From: Quercus robur
Lineage: Eukaryota; Streptophyta; Magnoliopsida; Fagales; Fagaceae
DNA: 64,000 bases
Reading direction: 5' to 3'
Assembly (NCBI RefSeq): GCF_932294415.1
Contig: NC_065535.1
Location: forward strand, 87,870,862 to 87,934,861
Shown: piece after piece, positions 47,958 to 59,905 of the stretch
How positions within the stretch are numbered: position 1 is the first letter of the stretch
Layout of the letters: every line of letters begins with the position of its first letter
Position numbers and translations under genes: made by a program
Notes under the pieces: generated by a model
The model's input: only the letters and a program-made list of their open reading frames with translations
The model's database searches: none
What the model was told of the DNA's origin: nothing

Positions 47958-50900
47958 ATATATATATTCGATTTGGTTGTGGCATGTTCGGATCTGATGG
48001 ATTCAAATTTTGTGATTTTAGTTTTATATATACTGGATTTTTTTAGAATGATTTTTTAGGAAAATTGTATTCAAGCATGCTTGAATACAATTGTAACATG
48101 TTAATCACATGCTAGACTTAATAAAGCAAATGGCTTCTTTTTCTTACAACTTCCTAAAATCTAGCATATGCAAACTTGGCAAATGAGGATTTAGCTGCAA
48201 TAATTTCTTATGTGTCACTAAATAATTTCCCTCCAATTTTCAAATACTATAGCAAACTTGGCACATGAGGATTTAGCTGCAATAATCACATTGCACATAT
48301 GAAATTTAGCCCTTAGGCTTAGCTGGCCTTGTGCCATGTCACTCCCTCATGCCATGTCATCATCATCCATTTAATGCATTAGACTCCTGCATTAGTCTCC
48401 GAATGCAGCTAACTAGAACTGTGAGTAAATCTCAGCCAGGTGACAACAGAATCAGTTGTCGGACCCAACCAACTTGTTTAGTGAGTGAATCGTGGTCATT
48501 GGAGTCAATCAGTGACAAAAGGCTGTGGTTGTGCTTGCCGGCAATATGGAGTGTCTGAGTTAACGTTGATGAGTGGTGTGGCTCTTATATTATGATTAGA
48601 TTTGGGAAGTGTGAAGGGTTTAAATTATTATCCCAACACAACACATTATTTATGAATGTTTTTTTTTTTTGATAAGCAATACATTATTTATGAATGTTTC
48701 TAACACATTCTACGCAATTGGCCCCTCATACGTATGCTACTCATAACACTTATTAAGTTATAACTACATAAACTTTGTATAACTTTTGTATGGATTGTCA
48801 TACCAGGATGTAGAATACCCAATATAAACCCAATTTGGCCTCTTCTAGTTTATATACATTACCTAGCAAATAAATAAAACCAATTGTTGTTTGTTTCATG
48901 GGTTTTATGCTGCACATATTTTATGTGGATCTATTATTGCCTTTTGTTTTTTAGGGTTCAAGTGATAGCCCAGTGATAATGACATGCTTTGTGGTATCCC
49001 ATGTCTTTGGTTTGAACCCCCCCTCCTCCACTATCTACCTATCAAAATTTATTGCCTTTTGTTTGTTGTTTTTTTATAATTTAATTTAATTTAAATTTTT
49101 TTTATTTTTCTATGATAATAATGAAATATTATTGCATCTAGAGGGAAAGGTTGTTATAGAAGGAACAAATGTCATTTAGAAGCATGGATGTAACTGGAAG
49201 CACATGCGCTTATAATCCAATGATTTTTTAAGGGGCTTAACAAACAGACATGTTCAAATGAATATGCTCAATCAAAGTCAAATAAGATAAACCAACAAAA
49301 AGATAAAACATAAAATATATTACTAAACAATTTACTAGTCCAAACTGAAACTACACTCCAGTCTAAAAAAATTAAATAAAAACTTTTACTGTTATGAAGC
49401 AGCACCTAGATCAAATAAAGAAAAATTAATATACCTTAAATTCTGTAGCCCCCACCATAAACAGTAACAGTATTTGGAGACAAACTTCCTGGATGAAACA
49501 ACTCCAGATGACAAAGCATTTTTATAGATTCCAAAATCAAATGGTGCAGTATCATTTGTTGAACAATTTGAATTAAGAGAAGTCCCCCAGGTATTTGATG
49601 CTGGGCGTGGGTTGCTGCAAGACAAGAAACTTTTGCATTTGACATCATCAGAACAAGCCTGCCGCCAGCATGTGTCATTGCGATCTACAGCTAACAGGTA
49701 CCAGAATGCCCCAACTATCTGCAAAGATTCATCCAATAATTAGAAAATGTGTCATTTCCTTCTCTATAGAATCAACACTGAACTCAGATTCAGTGGGATG
49801 TTACATTTTACAGGGCTCTACGTGATTGGGAGTTGGCATTGTTGGAAGAATTTTTCCAGTTGATTTACTCAACAAAATTAAGAAGGGATGTAGAGGATAC
49901 TATTTGCTGGGTGCCAACAAGAGGTAAGCTTTTTGAGGTAAAATCTAATTATAAAGCACTGCATGTAGGGATGGAAACTCCATTTCCTTGGAAGAGTATT
50001 TGGAAGGTTAAAGTTCCTACCAAAGTGGCTTCTTTCTTTTGGACTGCAGCCTTAGGGAAGATTCTTACTATTGATAATTTAAGAAGATGGAGGATTCTCA
50101 TTGTGGATTGTTGTTGTATGTGCAAGCAAGATGAAGAGTATGTTGATCACCTATTGTTACACTGTTGTATGGCTAGAGAGCTATGTTCTTTCATATTTTG
50201 CTTGTTTGGGGTGCAGCGGGTTATGCCTAAAAGGGTGGTAGAGCTACTGGCAAGTTGGAAGGGGCAGTATGCTAGGCACTGTATGATATTTGGAATGCCA
50301 TCCCTCTTTGTACCATGTGGGTTATTTGGAAGGAGTGGAACAACCGGACATTCAAAGTCTTGGAACAATCTATAGTGGGCATGAAGCTCAGTTTTTCACA
50401 AACTTTGTATGCTTGGATGGCTACATTAAGTGGTCATTCTTTCTCTCATTTGTTGGATTTCCTTGATTGTTGTACCTTTCTTGGTTCTTTTTTTTTTTTT
50501 TGATAAATAAATTGATCTGAAATCAAATGAGTAAGAAGGGATGGGGCACCTGTGTTATAAATAAGGCCCATGGCCACACTAGAATAGAGGAGTGAAGTAT
50601 GATGAATGTCGCTGAAAGTATTGTTGGTCACTGAGCACATTGGTTCCTTATTTAACAAACAGCCATACTTCAACACTGAGCACAATCTAGAAATGGGTTG
50701 ATTCATTGGGAGTTGAATTTTAATCGTGAAATTCAAGATTAGGAATTGGAATCTGTGTTTTTAGATCTACTGTATTCCGCTAAGGTGGAGGGGGCTGGAG
50801 TAGGTGAGCTGTGCTGCTGGAAGCCTTTGAATTAGAGAGGTCTTGAGGTTCAATTTTATTATAGAGTTTTAGAGCCTGTTTGGTTTAGCTGTTTCCGTAA

Positions 50901-53900
50901 CTCAATTCTCAATTTCCATAACTCAATTCTCAAAAATGATGGGACCCATCTTAATTCTCAAAAAAAAGTTTGTTTGGCAAGCCATAACTCAGTTTCCAAT
51001 TTTTTTATTTCCATCACTCAATTCTCTGATTTTTGAGTTATAAGTTATGGAAACTGAAAACACCTTTTGACTGTTTTCAGTTTCCATAACTCATAACTCA
51101 ATGGCATTTTTATAATTAAACACACATGAGGGACCCACTCAGCCGCACCTTTTGACCAACTGACTTTTCTTTTTTTTTTTCTTCTTCTTTTTCACTGGTT
51201 TGGTCTTCACTGGGTTTTTTTTTTCCTTCTTCTTCTTTCACTGGTTCAGTCTTCACTGGGTTTCTTTTTTTTTTTTCTTTTTTTTTTCCTTTCTTCTTCA
51301 TTGGGTTCTTTTTTTTTTTTTTTTTTTCACTTGGTTCAGGTTTCTGGGTACTGGGGAAAAAAAAAAGCTGCACTGTGACAGGCGTGGGGTCCATGAATAG
51401 TGTGAAAAATATTGAGTGATAGAAATTGGGTGATGAAGGCAAACGGATGTGAAAAATTGAGTGATGAGTTATGAGTTATGAGTGATGAGTGATGAGTGAT
51501 GGAAATTGAGTGATCAAATTTTGTTGGCCAAACAGGCTCTTAGCTCCCTTGGTCCTGATAGTTTCCCTTGGAAGAGTATTTGGAACTACTTGTCCCTAGT
51601 AAGGTAGTGTTTTTCCTTTGGGTTGCTGCTTTGGGGAATATCCTCACAGAAGAAAACCTGAGGAAGCGTAACATTATTTTGGTGAGCTGGTGTTGTATGC
51701 GCAAGAGGGATGAGGAGACTGTAGACCATTTATTGTTACATTGCCCTATTGCTAGAGATTTATTGGATGTGGTTTTTGCTCTTTTTGGAGTGGAGTAGGT
51801 GATGCCTTGAAATGCTGTTGATCTTCTAGCTTGTTAGCAAGGTAGTTTTGGACGTCATCAAAGCTGTAATATATGGAAAGCCACTCCTCACTATTTGATG
51901 TGGTGCATTTGGAAAGAAAGAAATGTGAGGAGCTTTGAAGAATGTGAGCGGACAACTTTAGAATTAAAAGCCAATTTTTTGAAGACCTTGCTCAAGTAGA
52001 TGGTAGCGTCAGGGAAGTTTTCTTTTTCAATTTTTATTTTTTATTTTTATAAGTCTTTTTCAAATTTATTTGTTTACATCATTCGTTGTAATTTTAGATC
52101 TCTTGTACCACCTTCAGCTAATATACTTCTTGTGTACTTGTTGATTAATTTGAATAAATATTACTCCCTCCATCTCAATTTGTTTGTCTTCTGTTCCATT
52201 TTGGGATGTCCCAAAATATTGTTCTGTTTCTAAAATTTAAAACCATTAATTTACTAATGTTCTTGTTATGCCCCTACTTTATTTCCAAAACTATTTTTGA
52301 TAAATTTATTTAAGGGTAGTTTTGGAAACTTATACATTTTTATACTACAGACAAGAAAATAGATGACGTTCCCTTAACAAGTTGGATTTTCTAAATAGGA
52401 CAGACAAATTGGGATGGAGAGAGTATTACTTATAAAAAAAAAAAATGCTAAAACAAGGTTTAAGGAACAGTTCATGCAAAAGAAACCTAAAATAACAAGA
52501 AAAGTAGTATCCATATAGTGACCAAGACAGAACATAACAGTGAACTTCAACTATGATAAAACACTACCAAACCGAATAGGACTTACATGACTAGCGAGCA
52601 TGTATAATAGCAAGTAATATGCAGCACCTGCCCAAGCAGTTTCAGCAAAAACACCTGCTGTCCTTTTCAGTTCCGAAGTTAAAGGTAAGATTCGAATAAA
52701 TCTGGGGAAGTATTGAAGCAAGACAATGAAAAACAAGGCCTGTTTTGTAGCCAGTGCATCTGGACCATTTGAACTCTGAAGAAATCTCCAAACCACAATC
52801 TGCACAATTTCAAGAAATGATAACAAAAATTTATTTTAGATGCTCCATTAACTCCAGAAAATCTGCAAGTGGGGTATTACAATGCCAACACACTTTTCAG
52901 GACTACAAATATCTATTTTTGCAAATCTTAAGGTAGCAAATTGTAAATATGCATTTTACCACTGTATATTTGATGATTAAAATGAGAATCTCCATATGTT
53001 TGAGAGACTATCCAACCCAAAAGTTTAACCCATTAAGTGGAAAGGCCCAACTAGTAGTGAAACATTATAAAATAAGATACCCAACCGATATGGGTTCTCT
53101 TAACACCTCTGACACCCGCTGGCCCAACAAAACAGAATGAAGCAGAAGACAGATAAATGGGCTCAACTGAGTCTGAAACAATGACAAAAGGACCTAGTGG
53201 TGGAGTTGAAGAACAAACGAACAAAGCGGGCTCTAATAAGTGATACCATGTTAGATGCCTAACTAGAAAATAAGCCAAATACAAATGCAAAACTCAACCA
53301 TTGTAGCAAGCTTTTAAAAAAAAAAAAAATTAAACAAGATTTTACAAGGAAAAAGCAAAGATTTCCATATAAAAATCATTCTGTTTTCAACAATTGACAT
53401 GGAGATCATAAAGAAACAATAGTCAGTGCAACTGTTTTTCATATCTATGGCATAGCAATTGTAAGATGTCAACAGCATATAAAACATAGATGAAAAATGA
53501 GCACAAAGTTAAGAGACAGAAGTATATTAATGAGGTGGAAGCAGGCAGCTCAGTTAATTAAGAAATGGATTAAGAGCAGTATAATTGTATAAACATTTTA
53601 ACCTGTGGTAGGGGTAGCACAGAAAGGAAATCAACGATGAAATACCCCCGCAAATATCGCCTGGCTATTTTTGCAGCGTCTATCACAAGTTCACCTCGTC
53701 CAAAAACCCGAGATGATGGGGCAATATAAGCAATTCGGAATTGGAGAGCCATGTGAATGAGATAAAAAGCATCAACAATCGTCCGCAATGTAGTCACTGT
53801 GATTGCTAACCTTCGATCCAAACCAATGCAAAATGATGTTTGATTAATGACTGGAAGATAATAAAAGAGAGGGTCCACAGACACTGCCAAAATACATGAT

Positions 53901-55000
53901 ACAACAGAAAGTCTATTCCACAAGAGGAGGAATTTGTCTTGAGGATCAAATATCTTCTTCTCTGAAGCTTTAAGATCTTCTGGAAACACTGCCCGAGAAA
54001 CCCCAAATCTAAGTGATCGACCAATTGATTTAAGTCCTTCGGATCCTTTTTTCATTCCTCTCTTAAAAGATCTAGATGTTCCATCTCTTGCATGAGCTGT
54101 GCGGCTAAATCCCTCAACATTAAATCCACATTTATTCAAGCCAGTATCAGAAGATGATGATATTCTAGAATCCAAGTCATCCAACCTAGAAAATAAATAA
54201 ATAGCACCGCCATGCAAATAAGATGCTTTATTGTAGCAGTAAAAAATTAAGTTCATACACAACTAGCATCAGCCTTAAATTTTCATCATGATAAATAGAG
54301 GAAGGTAGAGAAGGGTAGTGTTGGAGGAGAGGACATAACCCCACTTTTGACATCAATTACAATCTGTTGCATGGCTCAAGAAATATCTAAGACCTTTTCA
54401 GTGCAGTATATCTAAAATAGTGAAAGTGAAGCCAATGAGCTATAGCTCAACTGGCACTTCCTTCTCCCATAATAATGGGATGGAGGGTGAGGCCGTGGGT
54501 TTACAACTCAATGATTGAGTGTGTAACTTACCAATCAAATCTACATATATATATATATATATATTTGTGACTATCAAAGTTGCATAATGAAACTGAAAAT
54601 GGTCTTGGTCAACATTCTTACTTTTTTACTTTTTTTAAATTGAAGAGTATAGAAATGAAAACAAAATTTGAAGTTTTAAGCTACATCAAAACTTAAAGCC
54701 ATGCAACAGATTCTGGGGACTCTAGATGACTACGCAACTCATATTCATGTAAAACAGCCAATAAAAGTGAAACTGCCCTTTAAAGCCACGTGTGATTGCT
54801 ATACTGTCATATGCAGTTTATATGCCCCCCCCCCCCAACAAAAAAAAAAATATACACACACACACAAACACCAGACCAACAAGTACAAGTATATAAACAT
54901 ATAAACAGTTTAACTTTCTTCTCCTTCATAAATTCAGAACCATGATAGTGCAAACAACTATTTTTGTGTACCTTACAAACTTCTCTCGTTGGCCACCCAT
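40419..55000 (-). CDS. cyclic nucleotide-gated ion channel, plant group II (CNGC5/6/9-like)
   Basis: Seven coding exons (minus): 55000-54972, 54185-53603, 52799-52587, 49718-49435, 44466-44355, 41891-41655, 41117-40419; all GT-AG, in phase; 718 aa. Exon 1 is only 29 nt ([10 protein letters not shown]). The N-terminal cytosolic region has GTSRSFKRG and [12 protein letters not shown]. Six membrane segments follow (S1 near [19 protein letters not shown]), then the pore with [15 protein letters not shown] and the S6 end FALLIGNMQ. Then come the C-linker ([14 protein letters not shown]), the cyclic-nucleotide domain with phosphate-binding cassette [15 protein letters not shown], and an IQ-type calmodulin site, [13 protein letters not shown]. 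Family knowledge: plasma-membrane Ca2+-permeable channels gated or modulated by cyclic nucleotides and calmodulin. Group II members act in root-hair growth, stomatal and heat responses. Coding is 2.16 kb of 14.6 kb; introns 3, 4 and 5 are swollen by transposons. Confidence 0.95.
42368..43886. mobile_element. Harbinger/Tourist-like non-autonomous element, 1.5 kb
   Basis: Terminal repeats GGGCCTGTTTGG (left) and CCAAACAGCCCC (right) are flanked by a TTA duplication (42365-42367 and 43887-43889). Subterminal blocks such as ATCACTCA and TAACTCA recur at both ends. It carries low-complexity internal sequence and no transposase. It lies in intron 5 of the channel gene. Confidence 0.75.
44870..44889. 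repeat. poly-C run of 20
   Basis: Twenty consecutive C residues in intron 4 of the channel gene. Such a run is prone to slippage and sequencing error. Confidence 0.9.
46171..46323. mobile_element. short MITE, 153 bp
   Basis: Ends GGGCACAACAAAATTTCACAAC and inverted GGGCACAACAAAATCTTACAAC enclose ~110 bp. It interrupts the left arm of the larger inverted-repeat element; the right arm lacks it. Confidence 0.7.
46458..47661 (+). mobile_element. LINE (L1-type) 3' fragment with poly-A
   Basis: Frames read FNQALLGK, then [26 protein letters not shown] and the zinc-binding C-terminal RT region: [53 protein letters not shown]. Stops and frameshifts break it (TGA near 46924). It ends in about 16 A residues at 47646-47661. 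The 5' end is truncated, as is usual for LINE insertions. It is antisense to the channel gene. Confidence 0.85.
47720..47832 (+). pseudogene. cytochrome c exon 1 fragment
   Basis: It starts ATG with [13 protein letters not shown], as in plant cytochrome c, then a one-base shift, then [21 protein letters not shown] with the CXXCH haem site. It ends at a CAAG|GTACTAAT donor, where plant cytochrome c genes have an intron, and runs on into intron-like sequence. It therefore came from genomic DNA and not from a processed mRNA. No later exons are present. The frameshift and missing exons make it non-functional. Confidence 0.82.
48957..49050 (+). mobile_element. tRNA-derived SINE fragment
   Basis: An A-box-like TAGCCCAGTGAT (48966-48977) and a B box GGTTTGAACCC (49009-49019), then a pyrimidine-rich body like that at 1860-1960 in inverse orientation. 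It lies in intron 4 of the channel gene. Confidence 0.5.
49806..50500 (+). mobile_element. LINE 3' fragment, zinc-binding RT C-terminus
   Basis: Reads [24 protein letters not shown] sequence, then [42 protein letters not shown] and a frameshifted tail. It matches the fragments at 46458 and 50736 at the protein level. The 5' end lies ~90 bp from the acceptor of channel exon 4. Antisense to the channel. Confidence 0.8.
50736..52160 (+). mobile_element. LINE 3' fragment split by a Harbinger MITE
   Basis: The part before the MITE encodes [13 protein letters not shown] and related sequence. After the MITE come [24 protein letters not shown] and [23 protein letters not shown], with stops. Removing 50872-51539 and one TTA makes the flanking LINE text contiguous. 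It lies in intron 3 of the channel gene, antisense. Confidence 0.75.
50872..51539. mobile_element. Harbinger/Tourist-like MITE, 668 bp
   Basis: Perfect 12-bp terminal repeats, GAGCCTGTTTGG and CCAAACAGGCTC, with a TTA duplication (50869-50871 and 51540-51542). Subterminal ATCACTCA/TAACTCA repeats match those of the element at 42368. The centre is a CTT-rich low-complexity stretch. Confidence 0.85.
52164..52423. mobile_element. intact Stowaway-like MITE, 260 bp
   Basis: Terminal repeats CTCCCTCCATCTCAATTTG and inverted CTCTCTCCATCCCAATTTG, with TA duplications at 52162 and 52424. Same family as the split copy at 15816-26613, in opposite orientation. Confidence 0.85.
54430..54540 (+). mobile_element. 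SINE copy
   Basis: AGCCAATGAGCTATAGCTCA, CTGGCACTTCCTTCTCCCAT and GGAGGGTGAGGCCGTGGGTT match the copies at 10917 and 12991. A short (TA)n tract follows. It lies in intron 1 of the channel coding region. Confidence 0.6.
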
Positions 55001-57480
55001 GTATTGTGACTTGTAACCGCAGTCCATCATTCTTTACAACTGAATAAATAAAGCCACCTGCAACCAAAGAAATAAAATGCAAACCAATTGGAGTCAAATT
55101 AATCAAATCAACCTAGGTGCTTGGGCAACCTCACAAGGTCAACACCAAGCAACCAGGGGAACATGACACTAGAAGCATGTCAAGGTCCAACCATGCACCC
55201 AAGAATCCTGTGTGTGTGCTTATCCAAAAAAAGAATCCTGTGTGTGTGTAGTTTTCTCAAAAGTCCATGCTCCCTCTGTGATTGATAAAGTGCCATATCA
55301 ACTAAAAGCATCAAGTTACATAAATCACAAACATGATACTAGTTATTACACATTGCCATTAAAAGGAGTCAACTACCTAGCTAGTAAAAAAGCCAAAACC
55401 CAGTTCCTCTATTTTTAACCAAACCAAAACTTGTCTAAGCATCTTAATTAAATAGTCCCAATTAACATGATCACACGCTTTCTGTCCAATTTTCAAATTA
55501 TCCCTACAGTCTCAGATGAATCTTGCTATTGTATAAGTATTTGTAAAAAAATTTGTCCCTCAACAAGGCATTTTAAGTCACCAGCTTACCACACCATCCT
55601 TCTCAACCAACTAGCCAGCATATTAATCAAAAGTTTGATACATTTCCCACCAATATAATGGACCAAAATCTTATATGTACAAAGCACCACTTTCTTCAAC
55701 ACGAGCAGCAAAAGCAGCAATCAAAATTTTCCAAAAAAAAAAACTATGTAACAACATTCTTCACTACTTGCTAGCAATTTTAAGGAAACCAATGGCAAAC
55801 CTGTCTAGATCAGATGATATATTTGTAATGAGTTGTCTAAGTGCCCCTAAAAACTTCTTCTCTCCAACTAGCCTCTCTAATAACCCTAAAAAAATAAATA
55901 AATGAAGGAGCTACATACCATGACTGTATAAAGATTCTCATAAAAATGTAAATCCCTTCCTTCAAATCATTCTCCTCATCCAATGGAACAAAACTTTTCA
56001 TTTCCAACAAAGTTAGTTTTCCTATGAAGTTGATAAAAATATTCATACTTCTACCTCTATCTTCAAGCCAATAAGCCCTTATGGAAATCTTATGGGCACA
56101 GATTAAGACCACTGGAGGCAATCCATTATTATGCAAAACAAGTTCTACAAGAGATTTACTTTATATGACTAACTTTGTTCCCACAGACCTAGTCCATCAA
56201 CAAGGACACTACTTAAACATGCTTAAGAGTTTTGACAATTTGTGACCTGGATAAACAAGGATCAGATGTTGTCTGTACAAGACTGCAGTGCTACTAGAAA
56301 TTACTCACGATAGTTCTAAATTCTCTCATTGCAATAAGAAGCATACCAATCAAATTTTAATAACAAAGTCATTTACCAATGACGGGTTAACTAAAAACAA
56401 TTAAAATAAGCTGCAAGACTAATGAGAAAAAGAATCATCAAACACACCTCAATCAGCCTTGGTCAATCTCACTTGTCAGCAAAAACCCTTCTATCTATCA
56501 CCTCAGCACTCTTTGTTTCACCAAATGGTTATGAAGGATATTCTCCTCATTTTTTCCATTCCAAATTTTTGCATTTGGTGGCGCTTCACGTCATCAAGAA
56601 GTAGTTCCAAACTTCCAATTGTCAATCAAAGTGACACCTATACCTCAAACCCTCAGATGGATTTACTATTTGTAGTAGTGCCCTCATCTAAAGCCCAAAA
56701 CCATTTTTACTAACTCCCATTATCGTTCAAGAGATGCCCTCCAATTCAAATTCCAAAATTGCATCCTCCTCAACTGCCTTATCAACTTAAAGTCAAAATC
56801 TTAACATTAGCTTAAATCATTTCCAACAAATCCAAACACAAATTTCCTCATTTCCTTGAGTATCCAAAAGTCCTCCATGTAACTAAATCTAAAACTAAAA
56901 CACTCGCAAAAGCCTTATTCTTTTGCTTCTACAATCCATAAAAAGTAAAACAACCCAATACTCCAAATCCTCCATCTCCACCGTTGACCACTAAATTTCA
57001 TATATTTACATTTTTTTTTTTAAGAAAAGCATGACCAACATGATAGATTATAAGTTATAACCGAAGAAACACGAATTTAAGCTTAACAGTAAACCCGTTC
57101 ATACCTCCAGATTCCAAAAAATAGCTCAAAAATCCAATCTAAGCTAAAATCAAAACCCGAAACAACTTTCCCTTCACAAAAACTTTATATATCTATATAT
57201 ATATAAATCAACACATGCATATACACATATATAAATATATAAAAGAGAACATACAGATAATCTGTAGAGGGTTTTGCTTAGCTCATGTCTGCTGAGTCTG
57301 AGGTGAAAAACCAAGAAAGTTTGGCTGACAAACAGAGAGAAAGATAGACAAGAACAAAGTACTAAACAAGTGGGAAATATATTTTTACCAGAAACAAAGA
57401 CAAAAAAATTAAGAATAAAAAAATAGTGAGGAAAGAAAGATTCTTGGAAAGTGTACTGTACTTTAAGGATTTTGTAGGAA
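55001..57480 (-). promoter_or_regulatory. 5'UTR of the channel gene with a long leader intron
   Basis: On the minus strand an acceptor TTGCAG|GTGG places a leader exon end at 55057-55001, before the ATG. A donor ATCT|GTATGT at 57255 fits an upstream leader exon covering about 57480-57256. The proposed 2.2-kb intron contains a LINE relic. Splice sites are read from consensus only. Confidence 0.5.
55430..56800 (-). mobile_element. degenerate LINE reverse-transcriptase relic
   Basis: Minus-strand frames show broken RT motifs in order: ILVGNVSNF (for the RPISLVGNVYK region), GKLVT.NAL, then KACDHVNWDYLIKML (for EKAYDHVNWDFL). Many stops and shifts indicate an old insertion. It lies in the leader intron of the channel gene and in the same orientation. 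Confidence 0.6.
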
Positions 57481-57489
57481 AATATGTGA

Positions 57490-59905
57490 AATTACTATAA
57501 CTGCCCCTACGTGTGCCCGCTGTTTGTGGGCGTGTGTCTGCCCGTGCTGTATATGTATGTATCTGAAGTGGCTACGGGTTCGAGTTCGAGTTATAGACCA
57601 TTTTGACCTTTTTTTTGTTTAACACTCAAACGTTTGCAAATTTTTTTGACTAAGTCTGTGTGGAAGTCAGAATTGATTTATTTGGACAGTTTGAAAATTC
57701 TTGTACTTCAATGATTTTTTTTTTCTCGTTTCTAATGGAGGCATCTAAGTTCAAGTCTGGTTTTCTCTAATATTATAAATTCCGTATAGTATCATTAGTT
57801 AATCTGTGAAAATTGTGTTCCGAAGCAAAGTTTGAAACGATCCGAAACAAAATACCAAATAAGCAATTGTTCAAATCTGGTCTTCTCTTTCCCAACTATT
57901 AAGAGTTTTGTATTTTTACTGGTACTTATTAGTATTTCTAACTTAAACATACCTGGTTTAAATCCATCCATCCCCAACTATTGAATTTTTAAAAAGAAAT
58001 TATTCAACTATCAATGTATTGCTAAAAGCCTCATAACTCAATTGTCAGTGGACACTTTTTAGCATTTCCAACCTAGATATTATCTAACCATCGCACATAC
58101 TTAGTGCAATAGTCACTTCACAAGTGCTCGTGAGGTGTGGGGGGTAAGGGTCAAGGTTCAAACCCTCCAAGAAGAAGTTTCACACGCATATACACGTAGA
58201 TTAAGTTAGAGTAGAATTTTTATCTTGTATAAAAAAATAAAAATAAATAGACATTATCTATGGGTTATTCTTCTTATAAATTTAAATTGAGTTAATAGTT
58301 GAAATTGATTTGATTGTGAATTTTTTACATTTTCATAATTAGGCTGTCCTCGGGTTGGTCTGGGTTGGGTTTGTGCCCAACCCAGAACTTGCCCGACGGA
58401 ATCGGGTGGCAGAAAATCTCACCCATCATCGACCGCCAGAGTAGTCAGGTCGGGCGGATTAGACCTTCAATGAGTGGTGGACGGGTCGGGCAGCGTCATA
58501 GATCTGAGAAAATAATGAGAAAACAGTGAGAAAAATCAGATCTGGCAAAAATCTCATTGGATTCTTTGAGATTTTGCTAGATTCGGCGAAAATCTCACCA
58601 AATTCGATGACATTTTGCTAGATTTGGTTAAAATCTCATCGAAACTACGTGAAATATCGTCGGAATTTGGGTTTTTTTCACAAGATCTGGAAAATTATCG
58701 CCGAAATCTAGGCTTTTTGCTAAAATCTGAGTTTTTGTCAATTGGTTCAGGTTTTTCAAGTTTTGAGGGAGGGAAATTGAAATTGACTTGCCGAAGTTGG
58801 TTTATGGTGGTGAAGACCCATCGCCGACCATCCGATGGTCGGGTTGGCCAGCGTTGGATCAGATCCGGCCGGTTTCTTCCGGTGGATCAAGTCTTTGGAT
58901 GAGTTTGGACCACCCTATTCATAATAATCTTTTAACACGTGCTTCTTTTATCAAATAAGCTAATTGTTAAAATTTAAAAAAGAGAGAAGGTCAAATTTAC
59001 TTAATTTTGAAAGTTGAGGAGCTAAATTAGACAATACTAATAGTTGAACAATTAAATTGAAATTTATTTAATAATAAGAGAATCTAATTAGTAATTTAAC
59101 TTTTAAAAAAAAATGAAAGAGGGGGTTTTAACATGTAAAGGACTTATGTATGAAAATTGTATTCTAAAAATCTATCTTATGGTTATTCCCTTTGATTTTA
59201 TTTGTTTTGGGGATTTTCTCAGGTTTTATACATAATGGTCTATTCTGCATACCAAATAAAATAATTATTAAAAAAAAGTATTTGAATAGATCAGCCCCAC
59301 TTGAAGACTTGTTGATCGGATACCGTAAAATAAAACACACAAAGGCCACACTTTTTAGAGACCTTTGTAATAGAATTTTTCAAGGACTTTTGAACAAGAT
59401 AAATACCTTCCGTGACTTTTTGCTTGAAAAGCTGGGGGACTGGATGCAAATATTTTGTCTTGTCTTACTTTTGGGAAAAACTTTGGTCTCACCCTAAAGA
59501 ATGGTAAGTTGTTGATTTGAAATTTACTTATTTATGCTCATTTGTTTAGAAAACAAGTTATGTTTATATCTAAGTTTAGGCTCAACTATTAAACAAGTCA
59601 AGTTTAAGCATAATAAATGTTCAAAAACATTGAGTTTCAATTAACTATATATAATTATATTTTATACTCATCTAAAAATATATTTATATAGACTTGAAAT
59701 TGGATTTTGTAAATTTGTAAATAGGTTTATATAATATCAAATTATTATTTCTAGTTTATAGATAATATAATTAGTCCATTTGTAAATTAAATTCATTGAT
59801 TTGCGAAGGAATAAAAAATTATAATTTTAATTTTAATAATATAAAAAATAAATAAGTTAATCAAGTAGTTTGTGAACATGTTCAAGCTTGTTTGACAATA
59901 AAATG
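57490..59905. other. intergenic region upstream of the channel gene
   Basis: It includes the channel promoter side and a SINE-like unit at about 58090-58240 (B box GGTTCAAACCC, A-rich tail). A GC-richer patch at 58330-58910 has repeated TCGGGC/ATCTCATCG-type phrases, and AT-rich DNA follows. The small ORFs have no recognisable domain. Confidence 0.5.

Larger units (their letters stand above)
45994..48387. mobile_element. inverted-repeat element carrying a captured cytochrome c fragment
   Basis: The left arm (about 45994-46456, including a 150-bp MITE) and the inverted right arm (about 48060-48387) share GGAGTCAAATGCATTA / GGAGTCTAATGCATTA, TGGCATGA, AAGCCTAAGGGCT, GATTATTG(T/C)AGCTAAATCC, GATTTTAGGAAGTTGTAAGA and GTGATTAA(T/C)ATGTTAC. 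Between them are a LINE 3' fragment and a cytochrome c exon. No transposase. It resembles a Pack-type gene-capturing element. It lies in intron 4 of the channel gene. Confidence 0.65.

Noticed and set aside
47720..48059. Cytochrome c as a working gene
   Set aside because: One-base shift in exon 1 and no downstream exons.
51116..51442. Lys/Glu-rich minus-strand ORF
   Set aside because: It comes from a CTT-rich simple-sequence core of a MITE.
58615..58902. 95-codon ORF in the GC-richer patch
   Set aside because: Repetitive wording (ISSKLREISSEFG) typical of a dispersed repeat; no domain seen.
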